Shown here piece after piece: positions 26,025 through 35,025 of a stretch of DNA of 64,000 nt. Numbering within the stretch: the first letter of the stretch is position 1; each line of letters opens with the position of its first letter. The notes below the pieces were generated by a model. That model searched no databases and was not told where the DNA came from. It saw nothing but the letters and a program-made list of their open reading frames with translations. Origin of the DNA: [Clostridium] aerotolerans DSM 5434 (GTDB taxonomy: Bacteria > Bacillota > Clostridia > Lachnospirales > Lachnospiraceae); NCBI RefSeq assembly GCF_000687555.1, contig NZ_JHWJ01000003.1:1-64000 (forward strand), written 5' to 3'. The position numbers and the translations under genes are program-made.

Positions 26025-27728
26025 CTATACCGGCAGGCTGTCACTGACACATAACACTCCGTACCCCAGCTCAGGGTTTGGGTACTGGGATATCCCAGGA
26101 AGCTTTCTCGTCCCCCGGATCAGGTATGCCTTCACCTTTTCCCCAAATAAGAAAGGATCTCTGCCATCAACAATTCCCCATTGCATGAGGAGTGCTGAAC
26201 TTCCTGTTACAAACGGTGTTGCAAAAGAAGTACCGGTGACTGATTCATAGCCTCCCCCTGCTTTGGCTGCTATGATTCCCACCCCCGGAGCAGCCAGATC
26301 CGGCTTTACTAGGTTGGTCCTTCTGGTAAACCCTCTTCCAGAAAAATCGGCATAAGACTGATACGTATCATCGTAAGCCCCAACTGAGATTACTTTGTTT
26401 GCTGTCGACGGAATGGTCAGAGTCGTTTCAGGAGTTGGCCTTAAAAAACGTGTAGATTCGTTAAGAACCCCAGCTGAGGGAAGCCACAAATCATATTTAC
26501 CCTCTACAATTTGTCTGGGGGTTAAACGAAACTTCCAGATACCGCTGTCTATATAAGAATCAAGGGGCAGAAAATCTAAGTATATCTCCTGGGCTACACT
26601 GTAAGGTCCTGGTTTTCCGTAGTATAAAAGAATCCGGGTGTTCCGGTAGTTTATGGTCTGAGGTCCAAGTCTGCTGCTGATTGGCCCGATCACTTCACCA
26701 GATGGGGTAATAATGCTGATATCAAAAATATCTGCATAGGATTTCCAGAGCTGAACGCTGAAGCTTTGCTGGTATGACCCTACACTTAATTCCACCTCCT
26801 CGGGATTTGCCATGGTAAGAACTCCGGAAATATGACCGCCTGCAACTCCTTCATTTCCTGTACCTACAACAATGACGGTTCTTCCATAATTAGAAATATC
26901 ATCGAGAAAGGTTTCTAAAAGGCTGGTCCCATCGTGGGAACCGTATGTATTTCCAAAGCTTAGATTAATTGCCACCGGCATCTGTCTGTCCACAGCTTCC
27001 TTCACCACAAAATTAACAGCTCTCATAAGCTCCGTGGTTCTTGGAAATCCGCCTTCCTGGGGAACTCCCAGCTTTACCACTATCAGGGGACTTTCATATG
27101 CAATTCCCCGGTATTGGCCTCTGTTTTCTCTTCCATTTCCGGCTGCAATGGAAGCGACTGCGGTCCCATGTCCACTAATATCCACTGAGGGGACTAAAGC
27201 TCTTGCACCGGCCCGGCTTCCGGTCGCCAGGGCTGCATCGATTTCTTCTTTGGTAAAAACCCGGTCCAAAGTCTGATCCCAAAGTAAAAGGATTCTGGAG
27301 GTTCCGTCGGGATTTCTAAAATCGTCGTGGTAATAATCAATCCCAGAATCAATAATGGCCACCAGGACTCCTCTGCCGTCTAAATTATTGCTTCCCTGTT
27401 GGACCAAATTGACGCAAGAGGCCGATTTTGCCTGATTAATAGCAAAAAACAGCCTCTTTGGTTTTTCCACGTATTCAATTTGAGGCAATTCACTTAAACG
27501 GTCAATTAAGGATTCGGGAACCCTTAATATAGCGTATTCATTTACCATCTGTTCTACCCTTATCCCCAGGACGGACAGATTACTGATATCTCCGGAATGC
27601 TTTACAATCACATCCCAGGAATTTTCTTCAGGATTATATCCAACATTTAAATTTCCTGATTTTGCCCGTTCCTCGGGGGTGGCACTCAAGGCAAGATTCA
27701 GCAGGTTTTCCAATTTTTGATCTTGCAT
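26025..27728 (-). CDS. Csp-type subtilisin-like serine protease (S8 family)
   Basis: About 567 residues. A prodomain (~1-95) precedes the S8 catalytic core. The triad is complete: Asp in VAIIDSGID (D127), His in SGHGTAVASI (H187) and Ser in TGTSFATP (S501). A ~150-residue beta-rich insertion between His and Ser (segments such as LSVGSYQQSFSVQLWK) resembles the jelly-roll of clostridial CspA/B/C. No signal peptide is present. CspB-type proteases cut pro-SleC to start cortex lysis at germination; whether this protein has that role is inference. The start at 27728 has CAGGATC upstream; a TTG frame from 27764 is possible. It follows spoIID by 48 nt. Confidence 0.82.
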   Translation of the reverse strand: MQDQKLENLLNLALSATPEERAKSGNLNVGYNPEENSWDVIVKHSGDISNLSVLGIRVEQMVNEYAILRVPESLIDRLSELPQIEYVEKPKRLFFAINQAKSASCVNLVQQGSNNLDGRGVLVAIIDSGIDYYHDDFRNPDGTSRILLLWDQTLDRVFTKEEIDAALATGSRAGARALVPSVDISGHGTAVASIAAGNGRENRGQYRGIAYESPLIVVKLGVPQEGGFPRTTELMRAVNFVVKEAVDRQMPVAINLSFGNTYGSHDGTSLLETFLDDISNYGRTVIVVGTGNEGVAGGHISGVLTMANPEEVELSVGSYQQSFSVQLWKSYADIFDISIITPSGEVIGPISSRLGPQTINYRNTRILLYYGKPGPYSVAQEIYLDFLPLDSYIDSGIWKFRLTPRQIVEGKYDLWLPSAGVLNESTRFLRPTPETTLTIPSTANKVISVGAYDDTYQSYADFSGRGFTRRTNLVKPDLAAPGVGIIAAKAGGGYESVTGTSFATPFVTGSSALLMQWGIVDGRDPFLFGEKVKAYLIRGTRKLPGISQYPNPELGYGVLCVSDSLPV

Positions 27729-27776
27729 ATGATGATCCTGCGTTTTTTCTACTATCTTACGCAAACAAAGTCATTT

Positions 27777-30053
27777 TCATGACTTTGTTTGATCTGCTTC
27801 CCGTACTTCCACTCCGTTATAAAAGAATTTTAATATATCTTCAAAGCTCTTTCCTTCTTTAGCCATTGCCTGAGCACCATTCTGGCTCATTCCAACTCCA
27901 TGACCAAAGCCGCCGCCATAGATATGGAAGGTAGTAATATTTTTATCATCCACGCCCTGATTCTCAATTGCAATATATGCACTTGGCAGGGAATCAAAAT
28001 TTTTCATGACGCTGCCGTCTTTTTTATTAAGGACCATGTACTTGTTGCCCATCTTGGCTCTTACCTGACCTTCGCCGCTGATGGTCATTACACCGTCAGA
28101 ACCTTCCACCCTGATTTTCTTAGCGATTCCTCCAACACCTCTTTCCGTAACCGTAATATTTAAAATAGAACCGACTTCCGTAATCTCTTCTTCTAACTGC
28201 CGATTGGTAACCGTGGTATCCCACCGATACATGGGATAAGAAGAATCATAGGCTGGATAATCTTTATTCTTTATAAATGTATCAAAATCTGAGTTGGTCG
28301 ATAAATTAAGCACACCCTTGTTATCCTGCATCAGCGTTCCATCTAAGTATGGAAACTGAGATGGATTTCCTCCCCACACACTGCCATCTGTGGTGTGTCC
28401 GCAGGAAGTAGAAAAGTAAAATGCTTCAATGGGAGTATCTCCATAGAACAATAGCTTTCCATAAGTCTCACGCACTGCTTCCTGAGTCTTTGCTGCTGTA
28501 GGCAGATTGTTATATACCTGGAATCTGGTGCTGTCATCTACATGAGCACCGTATTTACTGTAGGTATTGCTTTGAATCTGGCGGTATGCATAAGTTCTTG
28601 CACAGACGGCCTGAGCCTTTAGAGCTTCTTTCTCATAGCTGTCGGGCATCTCACTGGGAACTACCTTCGTTAAATAATCCTCTAAGTAAGTCTCATTAAT
28701 AAGAAGCAGCCCATCGCCTTCCTTCCGTATCTCAATGGTGCCGTCATAGGCTGGCGTTCCATAGGATCTGTTTATGGAATTAACCGTAATCGCATCTCCT
28801 TTTTCCAAAGGCGCTGCAACAATTCTGCCATCCTTTAATCTTTCATCAGAGGTATCGATTACGACCTCTGCCTTTGCAGGAATCTCCACCTTTTCTTCTC
28901 CAAAGGTAAGTGTCAGTCCGCTTACCGCAGACAGGGTAACGGATGAGTGAAAAATGGACTGAAAGTTGGTATTCATCAAAAGGACCCGGATGCTCTTTGC
29001 ATCAAACTCTCTTACCAGCAAGGCCGCACAGATTTTTCCATGGGCAACAACAAAATCCTGTATATCGTATCCCACCAAAATATCAGCCAGAGTTTTTTCC
29101 TCAAATTGACCGTATAAGCGGTAAACCTTAAAGTCTTTATCCAGCTTTAAGCTCCCATATCCTTCCACTTCAATGGAATCGTCCTTTACCGCCAGCACCT
29201 TACCGGATATCTTCTTCTTTTTTAAGGTAACCTTCTGAAGGCTTCCCTTTTTTAAGGTGACATCAGCCACATTATTGGCGAAATTATCAGCTTCCCCCAG
29301 GGAGGCTTCCAGTGGAAAGCTTCGCTCCACTAACCCTAAGTGAATAATAAAAGTTTTGCCATCTCCGGTGGTTAACCATGCATTCTTATAAGTAACCGTA
29401 TCGGTGACTGCTTCCTTCATTGCAATGATTTCATTGCCTCTTACAAGGAGTTTCAGTTCCCAATCTATGTACGAATCAAGGCTGATACCTTCAAATTGAA
29501 AATTCCCCTGACTGGTGTATGCCGTCCAGGGAAGTGACCCATTCACATTGGTTGGAGTTCCATAAAGAAGAACATCAAGTTCCTTTATATTACCTTCCTT
29601 GTCAAGGGACTTTTTAAGCTCATCGTATAGGTTCCACCAGGCATCCGCAGATATCTGCTTATTCTTTTTTTTCTTCCCCACTTTAACATCTTTCCCAGAA
29701 CCAGGTACCAGGGCCTCAGCCAGTTCCTCCGCATCTTTATAGGTCAGAAAGCCTTCCGCTGTCTCTTTTTTCGCAGGCACCTCACTGGGATTTAAATAAC
29801 CTCCCCCATAGAGATAGCTCATGTATTTTACATACCAGTTGTTCTTTTCTGCCTCCGAAAAATATTCCTGCTTTTGATCTGCCAGAGCTTTCTCACAGCT
29901 TTCCCTGTCCGTCAGAAGAAGAGCCGCTGACTTATAAGCAAGTCCTCTGGATATCCCTCCTGGCTCTGGTTCGTTCACCAGAATAATCACTATGAGCAAC
30001 AAAACCAAAAGAGGAATTCCCACAACAAATCCAATAAATGTCTTTTTATTCAT
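27777..30053 (-). CDS. SpoIID/LytB-domain protein, membrane-anchored
   Basis: 758 residues. An N-terminal membrane anchor (~7-28) precedes ~400 residues without recognised motif. The C-terminal SpoIID domain (~430-750) shows YLTKVVPSEMPDSYEKEALKAQAVCARTYA-type start, FYFSTSCGHT, and GGGFGHGVGMSQNGAQAMA near the end. SpoIID is a lytic transglycosylase that thins peptidoglycan during forespore engulfment; Glu of PSEMP is the expected catalytic residue. The protein is about twice the length of B. subtilis SpoIID (~340 aa), so it could be a SpoIID paralogue with an extra wall-binding region. A probable 6S RNA gene lies upstream. Confidence 0.85.
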   Translation of the reverse strand: MNKKTFIGFVVGIPLLVLLLIVIILVNEPEPGGISRGLAYKSAALLLTDRESCEKALADQKQEYFSEAEKNNWYVKYMSYLYGGGYLNPSEVPAKKETAEGFLTYKDAEELAEALVPGSGKDVKVGKKKKNKQISADAWWNLYDELKKSLDKEGNIKELDVLLYGTPTNVNGSLPWTAYTSQGNFQFEGISLDSYIDWELKLLVRGNEIIAMKEAVTDTVTYKNAWLTTGDGKTFIIHLGLVERSFPLEASLGEADNFANNVADVTLKKGSLQKVTLKKKKISGKVLAVKDDSIEVEGYGSLKLDKDFKVYRLYGQFEEKTLADILVGYDIQDFVVAHGKICAALLVREFDAKSIRVLLMNTNFQSIFHSSVTLSAVSGLTLTFGEEKVEIPAKAEVVIDTSDERLKDGRIVAAPLEKGDAITVNSINRSYGTPAYDGTIEIRKEGDGLLLINETYLEDYLTKVVPSEMPDSYEKEALKAQAVCARTYAYRQIQSNTYSKYGAHVDDSTRFQVYNNLPTAAKTQEAVRETYGKLLFYGDTPIEAFYFSTSCGHTTDGSVWGGNPSQFPYLDGTLMQDNKGVLNLSTNSDFDTFIKNKDYPAYDSSYPMYRWDTTVTNRQLEEEITEVGSILNITVTERGVGGIAKKIRVEGSDGVMTISGEGQVRAKMGNKYMVLNKKDGSVMKNFDSLPSAYIAIENQGVDDKNITTFHIYGGGFGHGVGMSQNGAQAMAKEGKSFEDILKFFYNGVEVREADQTKS

Positions 30054-30111
30054 GCGCTCCTCTTAACTCTTTTTTATTTTTCTATACTTTACCATATTTA
30101 TAAATAAAGTT

Positions 30112-30135
30112 AAAGCAGCGATTTCTCGCTGCTTT
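30112..30135 (-). terminator. Terminator of the 6S-like RNA
   Basis: Perfect hairpin AAAGCAGCGA-GAAA-TCGCTGCTTT. The T-run is better on the plus strand, but transcription is expected from the minus strand, where TTTAACTTT follows. Confidence 0.65.
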
Positions 30136-30142
30136 TTTCTTT

Positions 30143-30340
30143 TGTAACCCCAAAATGCCGGTTCTTACTTATTGACGCCTAGCGATGCTAGGTGGGCAAC
30201 CTCACTCAGGTTTCTGCCTTCCACTGCTAAGGAGGCCTGACATCCACCTGAAAATATTGGAATCCCATGAGTCATAATGTAGGTTCAAAAAAGGTAAGAG
30301 TGTCGCGCATTCCAGGAATCACATTCATCATGCTTCTATG
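30143..30340 (-). ncRNA. ssrS: Probable 6S RNA (RNA polymerase-binding regulatory RNA)
   Basis: This ~200-nt region has no gene but has a consensus promoter and a terminator. The 5' segment GTGATTCCTGGAATGC can pair over ~15 bp with the 3' segment GCATTTTGGGGTTAC (with G-U pairs and one bulge), forming a long closing stem. The interior has a pyrimidine-rich unpaired 5' strand and an apical part with AACCT-GAGTG-AGGTT and AGGTGG/CCACCT stems. Length, long closing stem and central bubble match 6S RNA, which binds the SigA holoenzyme. Another structured RNA cannot be excluded without a covariance search. Confidence 0.65.
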
Positions 30341-30346
30341 GCATTT

Positions 30347-30375
30347 AGTATACACCACTTCGACCTGATTTACAA
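30347..30375 (-). promoter_or_regulatory. Promoter of the 6S-like RNA
   Basis: TTGTAA (30375-30370), 17-nt spacer, TATACT (30352-30347). Predicted start near 30340. Confidence 0.75.
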
Positions 30376-30396
30376 GTTCCTTTTACTGTCAGTTTC

Positions 30397-30651
30397 TTAA
30401 CATTTGCCGCCAATCAGCCTGCCATGTTCCACGTACAGTTCCAGATGCTTTAACAGAGAATCACAGGAATCTTCCTGGATCATTAACTCCAACCCTTCCA
30501 CAGTTGCCAGAGAAAGTACAGACAGCAGGGATTTTGCATTGACAATACTGTCACCACAAACCAACTGCATACGCTCCTTAAACTTCCCGGCAATTGTTAC
30601 AAACTCAAGAATGGATTCAACCCCCCAAAAACCGATTTCCACCTTTCTCAT
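30397..30651 (-). CDS. HPr-like protein lacking the phosphorylatable histidine
   Basis: 84 residues with the length and pattern of HPr. The Ser-46 region is clear (NAKSLLSVLSLATVEGLELMI, residues ~38-58). Where HPr has the active-site GxHARPA segment, this protein has GVESILEFVTIAGKF, with no His. It therefore cannot take PEP-derived phosphate like PtsH and may be a regulatory or HPr-fold protein (Crh-like, where Ser-46 is kept). The start is ATG at 30651. It precedes the 6S-like RNA and follows an acetyltransferase gene. Confidence 0.75.
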   Translation of the reverse strand: MRKVEIGFWGVESILEFVTIAGKFKERMQLVCGDSIVNAKSLLSVLSLATVEGLELMIQEDSCDSLLKHLELYVEHGRLIGGKC

Positions 30652-30685
30652 CCTAAGTATTCCTCCTGATTACAGTACGTAAAAT

Positions 30686-31456
30686 TTAAAGCCTGTATAC
30701 TTTATACTCTTTTTCAAAAATGTATCCTAATTTTTCCGCAAGACAGGTCGATGGTATATTATCTGCATCCCAGCTCGGATTAATCCCCTGTTCCAGGCAG
30801 GAAAGAATAAAAGCCGCGCTGCATGATAATGCAAGACCTCTTCGTTCATATTCTTTTCTGGTCGCTACTGTTACCTGAATCATACCTTCGCTGATTCCAT
30901 AAGCAGAGCAGCCGGAAACCAGGGTATTTCCTTCTAAAGCAGCAAATCCAAGCCCATTCTTTAAGAACTCTTCCGGTGTTTCGAAATTGGAACAAAATTC
31001 CCGGCTCCATTCTTCTTTCAGGGCCAGATCATATAAACTCTTATCCATCTTTTTTATGCGGATTCCAGTATGTGGAATTTGTAAAAAACGATTTAAATCA
31101 GTCTCGGAAAAATGGTTCCGGTCCTTTCTCATGGCGTAGCGGGATGAGATTCTGAATTCACCAAAAAAGGTTTCCTCCAGCCATTCCTCCCAACGCGCAT
31201 CGGCAGGCGTAATAAATCCATGTCTGCACTGTAACAGCAAATGCTTTTTCAGTTCCATGGCAATTTCACCCTTCGGACATATGCCGAACAGATAAACGAA
31301 ATTCCCCAGAAGTATCAGGCAAAACGATGGATTATCAAGTTCAGGAACCCAAACCCGGCCCATCCGCCCTTCTGCAGCACCCCGGGGCAAAACGCTTTCC
31401 GCCGTACTGCACAAATGTCTGATGATCTGTCTTTTTTCTTTTCCTAGTTCTATCAT
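30686..31456 (-). CDS. GNAT-family acetyltransferase
   Basis: About 256 residues. The C-terminal half has a GNAT core: IQVTVATRKEYERRGLALSCSAAFI (~185-209) with the R-R-G-L-A acetyl-CoA loop, ending in NIPSTCLAEKLGYIFEKEY. The N-terminal ~110 residues match no domain I recognise; the architecture resembles PF12746-type GNAT proteins. Start at 31456 is set by AAGGAGG 6 nt upstream. Substrate unknown. Confidence 0.78.
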   Translation of the reverse strand: MIELGKEKRQIIRHLCSTAESVLPRGAAEGRMGRVWVPELDNPSFCLILLGNFVYLFGICPKGEIAMELKKHLLLQCRHGFITPADARWEEWLEETFFGEFRISSRYAMRKDRNHFSETDLNRFLQIPHTGIRIKKMDKSLYDLALKEEWSREFCSNFETPEEFLKNGLGFAALEGNTLVSGCSAYGISEGMIQVTVATRKEYERRGLALSCSAAFILSCLEQGINPSWDADNIPSTCLAEKLGYIFEKEYKVYRL

Positions 31457-31517
31457 AAAGATCCTCCTTCCCGATATCAAAAAGGACTGTCCCCTGTTAG
31501 AGACCTAGTATAGCACA

Positions 31518-32162
31518 CTATAAAAGATTCTGCAAATCAAAAATTGTTTCTGCTATTTTTAAAGCTCCTGCTTCCTCTAATTCCTGTCTGCTTCCATAGC
31601 CATATAATACGCCCACAGAATCAATGGAAACTTCCCTGGCACCAAGAATATCATGCTTTCTGTCACCAATCATAACAATACTGTCCGGATCTTTCAGACC
31701 GCATTCTTTCATGACATAACGAATGACATCTGCTTTCTTATCCCTGGTGCCATTTAAGTCGCTTCCTCCCATAAAAGTAAAATAGACATCAAGGCCAAAG
31801 TGTTCCATGATCTGCCTTACAAAGACTTCCGGCTTTGAAGATGCCACGTAGAGTTTATTTCCCCGATCTACCAGGGATTTTAAAACTTCCTCGGCACCTT
31901 CAAAAACTTTATTATCAAGAATTCCTTTGTCTGTGAAATACTCACGGTAAAGAATCACGGCTTTATTTGCATCTTCTTCTGAAAAGTTATAAAATTCCAT
32001 AAAACTATCTTTTAAAGGCGGCCCAATAAATGGGCAAAGTTCATCTCGGTCCTCGATCTTAATCCCAAATTTATTCAGGGCATATTGAACCGATTTTGTG
32101 ATTCCCTCTTTCGGGTCTGTCAGCGTACCGTCTAAATCAAACAGCAGATGTTTTTTATCCAT
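31518..32162 (-). CDS. HAD-superfamily phosphatase, phosphoglycolate phosphatase-like
   Basis: 214 residues. HAD motif I FDLDGTLTD (nucleophile Asp9, acid/base Asp11), motif II YVASSKP (~106-112), a conserved Lys near KADVIRY and motif III MIGDRKHDILGA (~169-180) are complete. An alpha-helical C1 cap lies between motifs I and II. Phosphoglycolate or a nucleoside monophosphate are typical substrates for this branch. It follows the PEP carboxykinase gene by 12 nt and may be co-transcribed. Confidence 0.85.
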   Translation of the reverse strand: MDKKHLLFDLDGTLTDPKEGITKSVQYALNKFGIKIEDRDELCPFIGPPLKDSFMEFYNFSEEDANKAVILYREYFTDKGILDNKVFEGAEEVLKSLVDRGNKLYVASSKPEVFVRQIMEHFGLDVYFTFMGGSDLNGTRDKKADVIRYVMKECGLKDPDSIVMIGDRKHDILGAREVSIDSVGVLYGYGSRQELEEAGALKIAETIFDLQNLL

Positions 32163-32174
32163 GGACTTTCTCCC

Positions 32175-33869
32175 TTATATTCCAAGTTCCTCTACTACCT
32201 TTTCAATGGCTTTCAGCGCATCCTCGGGCAGTTTATCATATCCTTCTTTTAAAACAGCGGTGTTGGCAACAAACCGTAAACGCTCTTCCATTCTTGCCTT
32301 AAACTGAGTTCTGTAGCCCTCATCGGAAAGATCCGGTACAAAGCCTTCCCATTCAAAAATCTGAATATCACTTAAAGGTCCCCACTGGTGGAAGTCTGCC
32401 CTACCATCGAGAATCGCTTCGATGATTCCAAGTGTATCCTGAGGTTTTACTTTTTTGCCCATGAAATCTCCGGTATTGATGATATAGCAATCTACATTCT
32501 TTTCTTCCACCAGCTTTTTAAACTTGGCATAATCATTTGCCAGAGGATAGGTTCTGAATGGATTGGCATATGGTACGACTACAAGTGCGTCTGGATCTAC
32601 ACCTGGGGCCAAGCGTTCCGCTGTGGACCGTTTGGTTGCAAGGGTCGCTCCCATAACAGAAGCAAGGGATGCTCCCTTTAATTTTACAACTGGCGGAATC
32701 GTAGGATCCTTCATAATCCAGAAAATAGCGTTTACCGGTTCTTCTATCTTGTCCACCCGGTTAGGAGACCACAGTCTTGATTTAATGGCACGTCCGTTAC
32801 CGTTTCTAATATCCTCGGTAACAAGCTGGATCTTGCCGTTCAAATCCAGGGTACAGCCGCAATTCTGAGCGGTAAGGAGATATTTATTGTCTTCACATCC
32901 CGCCGGATAATCCTGGGTCTTATCAAAATACGTCGGTTCCAGTGCCACGGAAACGCAGGTATCTGTATTGATAATAAAAGCATCATCGTGAAGTACTGTA
33001 ACCTCATACTTACCGTCATGCTTTGCATGAGTAAGGGTGGATTTCCCGGAGCCTGACAATCCAAAAACAGATGCAACGTATTTGGAGCCGTCCTTTAAGG
33101 TGTACTTTTTCTGGCCTCCGTGGCAGGAAGCATATCCATTCCGGTTAGCAAGTGCCCAAGCCATGGTCAGAGTTCCCTTTTTGTGCTCCCCAAAATATCT
33201 CATACCAAGAATTGCTGCACAGTTGTGATCCGTATTAAAGTAACATAAGCATTTGGGATCACTTAAGCAGGATAAATCAACACCCGGCCTGTCTAAGCCG
33301 CTCCACTGAGGATCTGAGAAAAGATAAATATCCGGCTCATTCCCATTGCCTACCGGTTTGGAGGAACGATACATTCTTACATATTCATCTGAAATGTACT
33401 GGAAGTTTAACATCCAGTTGTACATGATATTTTCTTCACCCTTAGGAATTAACAGATGGGCTTTTACCATAAACTCAGGATCAAGGCCTACAAAGACCTC
33501 TGCATGATAGAGAGTTTTATGGCGCGTTTCATAAACTGCATCCATTAAGATTTTGTCAAGAGCAGCACAATCGACGGAAGGCTCATTGGCAATCTTTCTG
33601 GCCGTGGAGTACCTGCCGGTAACTGCCCCGTCATTAAAAAGAAGGACTTTTGCGTCCTTATCCAGTCCGAATTCCTGTCCCCGGTAAATAGGGAGGTCTG
33701 TAACGATCGTCCCTGGGGAATTTTTTGCCAGCTCATACGCTTCCTTCAACGTCTGGATTTTAATTACGTTATTGCCATAAAACGGGGTTTCAATGATGGA
33801 CCGGGTAGCCGAAAAACCTGGCTTATCCTTTCTGATTTCCTCCGCTGAATAATTTGCCTTTGATGACAT
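32175..33869 (-). CDS. pckA: Phosphoenolpyruvate carboxykinase (ATP)
   Basis: About 564 residues. It interconverts oxaloacetate + ATP with PEP + CO2 + ADP; in anaerobes it often runs toward oxaloacetate, conserving ATP. The kinase P-loop is FGLSGSGKST (269-278), followed by HDDAFIIN with metal-binding acids and the RSTAER segment. It is slightly longer and divergent from E. coli PckA (540 aa). ATG at 33869 has GGGAGG upstream; the frame from 33929 begins within the promoter, so it is not used. The promoter overlaps closely with that of the divergent pectinesterase. Confidence 0.9.
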   Translation of the reverse strand: MSSKANYSAEEIRKDKPGFSATRSIIETPFYGNNVIKIQTLKEAYELAKNSPGTIVTDLPIYRGQEFGLDKDAKVLLFNDGAVTGRYSTARKIANEPSVDCAALDKILMDAVYETRHKTLYHAEVFVGLDPEFMVKAHLLIPKGEENIMYNWMLNFQYISDEYVRMYRSSKPVGNGNEPDIYLFSDPQWSGLDRPGVDLSCLSDPKCLCYFNTDHNCAAILGMRYFGEHKKGTLTMAWALANRNGYASCHGGQKKYTLKDGSKYVASVFGLSGSGKSTLTHAKHDGKYEVTVLHDDAFIINTDTCVSVALEPTYFDKTQDYPAGCEDNKYLLTAQNCGCTLDLNGKIQLVTEDIRNGNGRAIKSRLWSPNRVDKIEEPVNAIFWIMKDPTIPPVVKLKGASLASVMGATLATKRSTAERLAPGVDPDALVVVPYANPFRTYPLANDYAKFKKLVEEKNVDCYIINTGDFMGKKVKPQDTLGIIEAILDGRADFHQWGPLSDIQIFEWEGFVPDLSDEGYRTQFKARMEERLRFVANTAVLKEGYDKLPEDALKAIEKVVEELGI

Positions 33870-33900
33870 TGGAATTCCTCCCTGAATAAAATTTTTCCCC

Positions 33901-33929
33901 ATTATCTCATTAGCTTTCTGTAAAGTCAA
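33901..33929 (-). promoter_or_regulatory. pckA promoter
   Basis: TTGACT (33929-33924), 17-nt spacer, GATAAT (33906-33901). Confidence 0.75.
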
Positions 33930-33938
33930 TCATTTCTC

Positions 33939-33967
33939 TTGCAAAAAACCCTCAAATTGGGTATATT
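33939..33967 (+). promoter_or_regulatory. Pectinesterase promoter
   Basis: TTGCAA (33939-33944), 17-nt spacer, TATATT (33962-33967). Its -35 is only 9 bp from the pckA -35, back to back. Confidence 0.65.
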
Positions 33968-34013
33968 TAGTGTATGTTTTGCATTTTGTACACAAAAGGA
34001 AAGAAGGTTCGAT

Positions 34014-34979
34014 ATGATTCACATTGCACAGGACGGCTCCGGGGATTTTAAAAGCATCATGGAAGCCCTGAATTCATTGCCAAAGGATAACTCATCTGAA
34101 CAGATCTTATTTATTCACAAGGGCTTTTATAAAGAGCAGATTACAGTTACGATTCCACACGTTACCTTTCAGGGCGAGGATGCAGAAACAACAGTTCTCT
34201 CCTACGATCTTTACGCAAAAATGATGATGGATGATGGAATGAAACGGGGAACTTTCCGTACATATTCCTGCCTCATTGATACCCATGATTTCACTGCAAA
34301 AAACATCACATTTGAAAACAGTGCCGGAATAGGAACGGAAGTAGGACAGGCACTTGCCTTATATGCAGACGGTGATCGTCTTGTATTTGAAAATTGCCGG
34401 TTACTGGGCAATCAGGACACCTTGTTTACCGGACCGCTTCCGCCTAAGGAAATTGAAGTCAATGGATTTATAGGACCAAAGCAGCATGCTCCCAGAATCA
34501 ACGGACGTCATTATTACAAGGACTGTTACATTGAGGGAGATGTGGATTTCATCTTTGGCAGCGCAACGGCCTATTTTGAAGGGTGCACCTTCTTCTCTAA
34601 ATACACAGGGAAAGAAATCAGCAGCTATGTAACTGCCGCTTCCACACCAGAAGGTCAGGAATATGGCTATGTTATGACAGACTGCCGGTTTGAAAGCAAC
34701 TGTCCTCCAAACAACGCTTATCTGGGACGTCCCTGGAGAGAATATGCAAAAACCGTTCTCATCAACTGCTTTATGGATGATCATATCTGCAAAGAGGGCT
34801 GGGATGACTGGAACAAAGAGGCAGCCCATAAACATGCTTTTTATGCCGAATACGGCAGCTATGGGCCTGGAGCCGTCATGGAACAGCGTCCGGACTGGAT
34901 TTTCCGTCTTACCGAAGAAGAACTGACGAAGTATACGAAAGATGCCGTACTATGCGGCGCAGATAACTGGAGACCATAA
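34014..34979 (+). CDS. Pectin methylesterase, carbohydrate esterase family 8
   Basis: 321 residues. The right-handed beta-helix family signature is visible. GNQDTLF (~residues 132-138) holds the oxyanion Gln and first catalytic Asp. DVDFIFGSATAYFEGC holds the nucleophile Asp (~178-183). YLGRPWREYAKTV holds the Arg (~239). It demethylates pectin or oligogalacturonides. There is no signal peptide, so it probably acts on imported, methylated oligogalacturonides in the cytoplasm. The ATG at 34014 has AGGAAAG/AAGG upstream; the frame from 33939 begins in the promoter. Confidence 0.9.
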   Translation: MIHIAQDGSGDFKSIMEALNSLPKDNSSEQILFIHKGFYKEQITVTIPHVTFQGEDAETTVLSYDLYAKMMMDDGMKRGTFRTYSCLIDTHDFTAKNITFENSAGIGTEVGQALALYADGDRLVFENCRLLGNQDTLFTGPLPPKEIEVNGFIGPKQHAPRINGRHYYKDCYIEGDVDFIFGSATAYFEGCTFFSKYTGKEISSYVTAASTPEGQEYGYVMTDCRFESNCPPNNAYLGRPWREYAKTVLINCFMDDHICKEGWDDWNKEAAHKHAFYAEYGSYGPGAVMEQRPDWIFRLTEEELTKYTKDAVLCGADNWRP

Positions 34980-34983
34980 AAAC

Positions 34984-35019
34984 AGGGGATTCGTCCGCAA
35001 CAGCGGGTACGAATCCCCT
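34984..35019. terminator. Shared terminator of pectinesterase and yhcH-like genes
   Basis: AGGGGATTCGT...ACGAATCCCCT stem with a ~14-nt loop between convergent genes. The T-run (TGTTTTTA) is on the minus side. Confidence 0.75.
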
Positions 35020-35025
35020 AACCTA

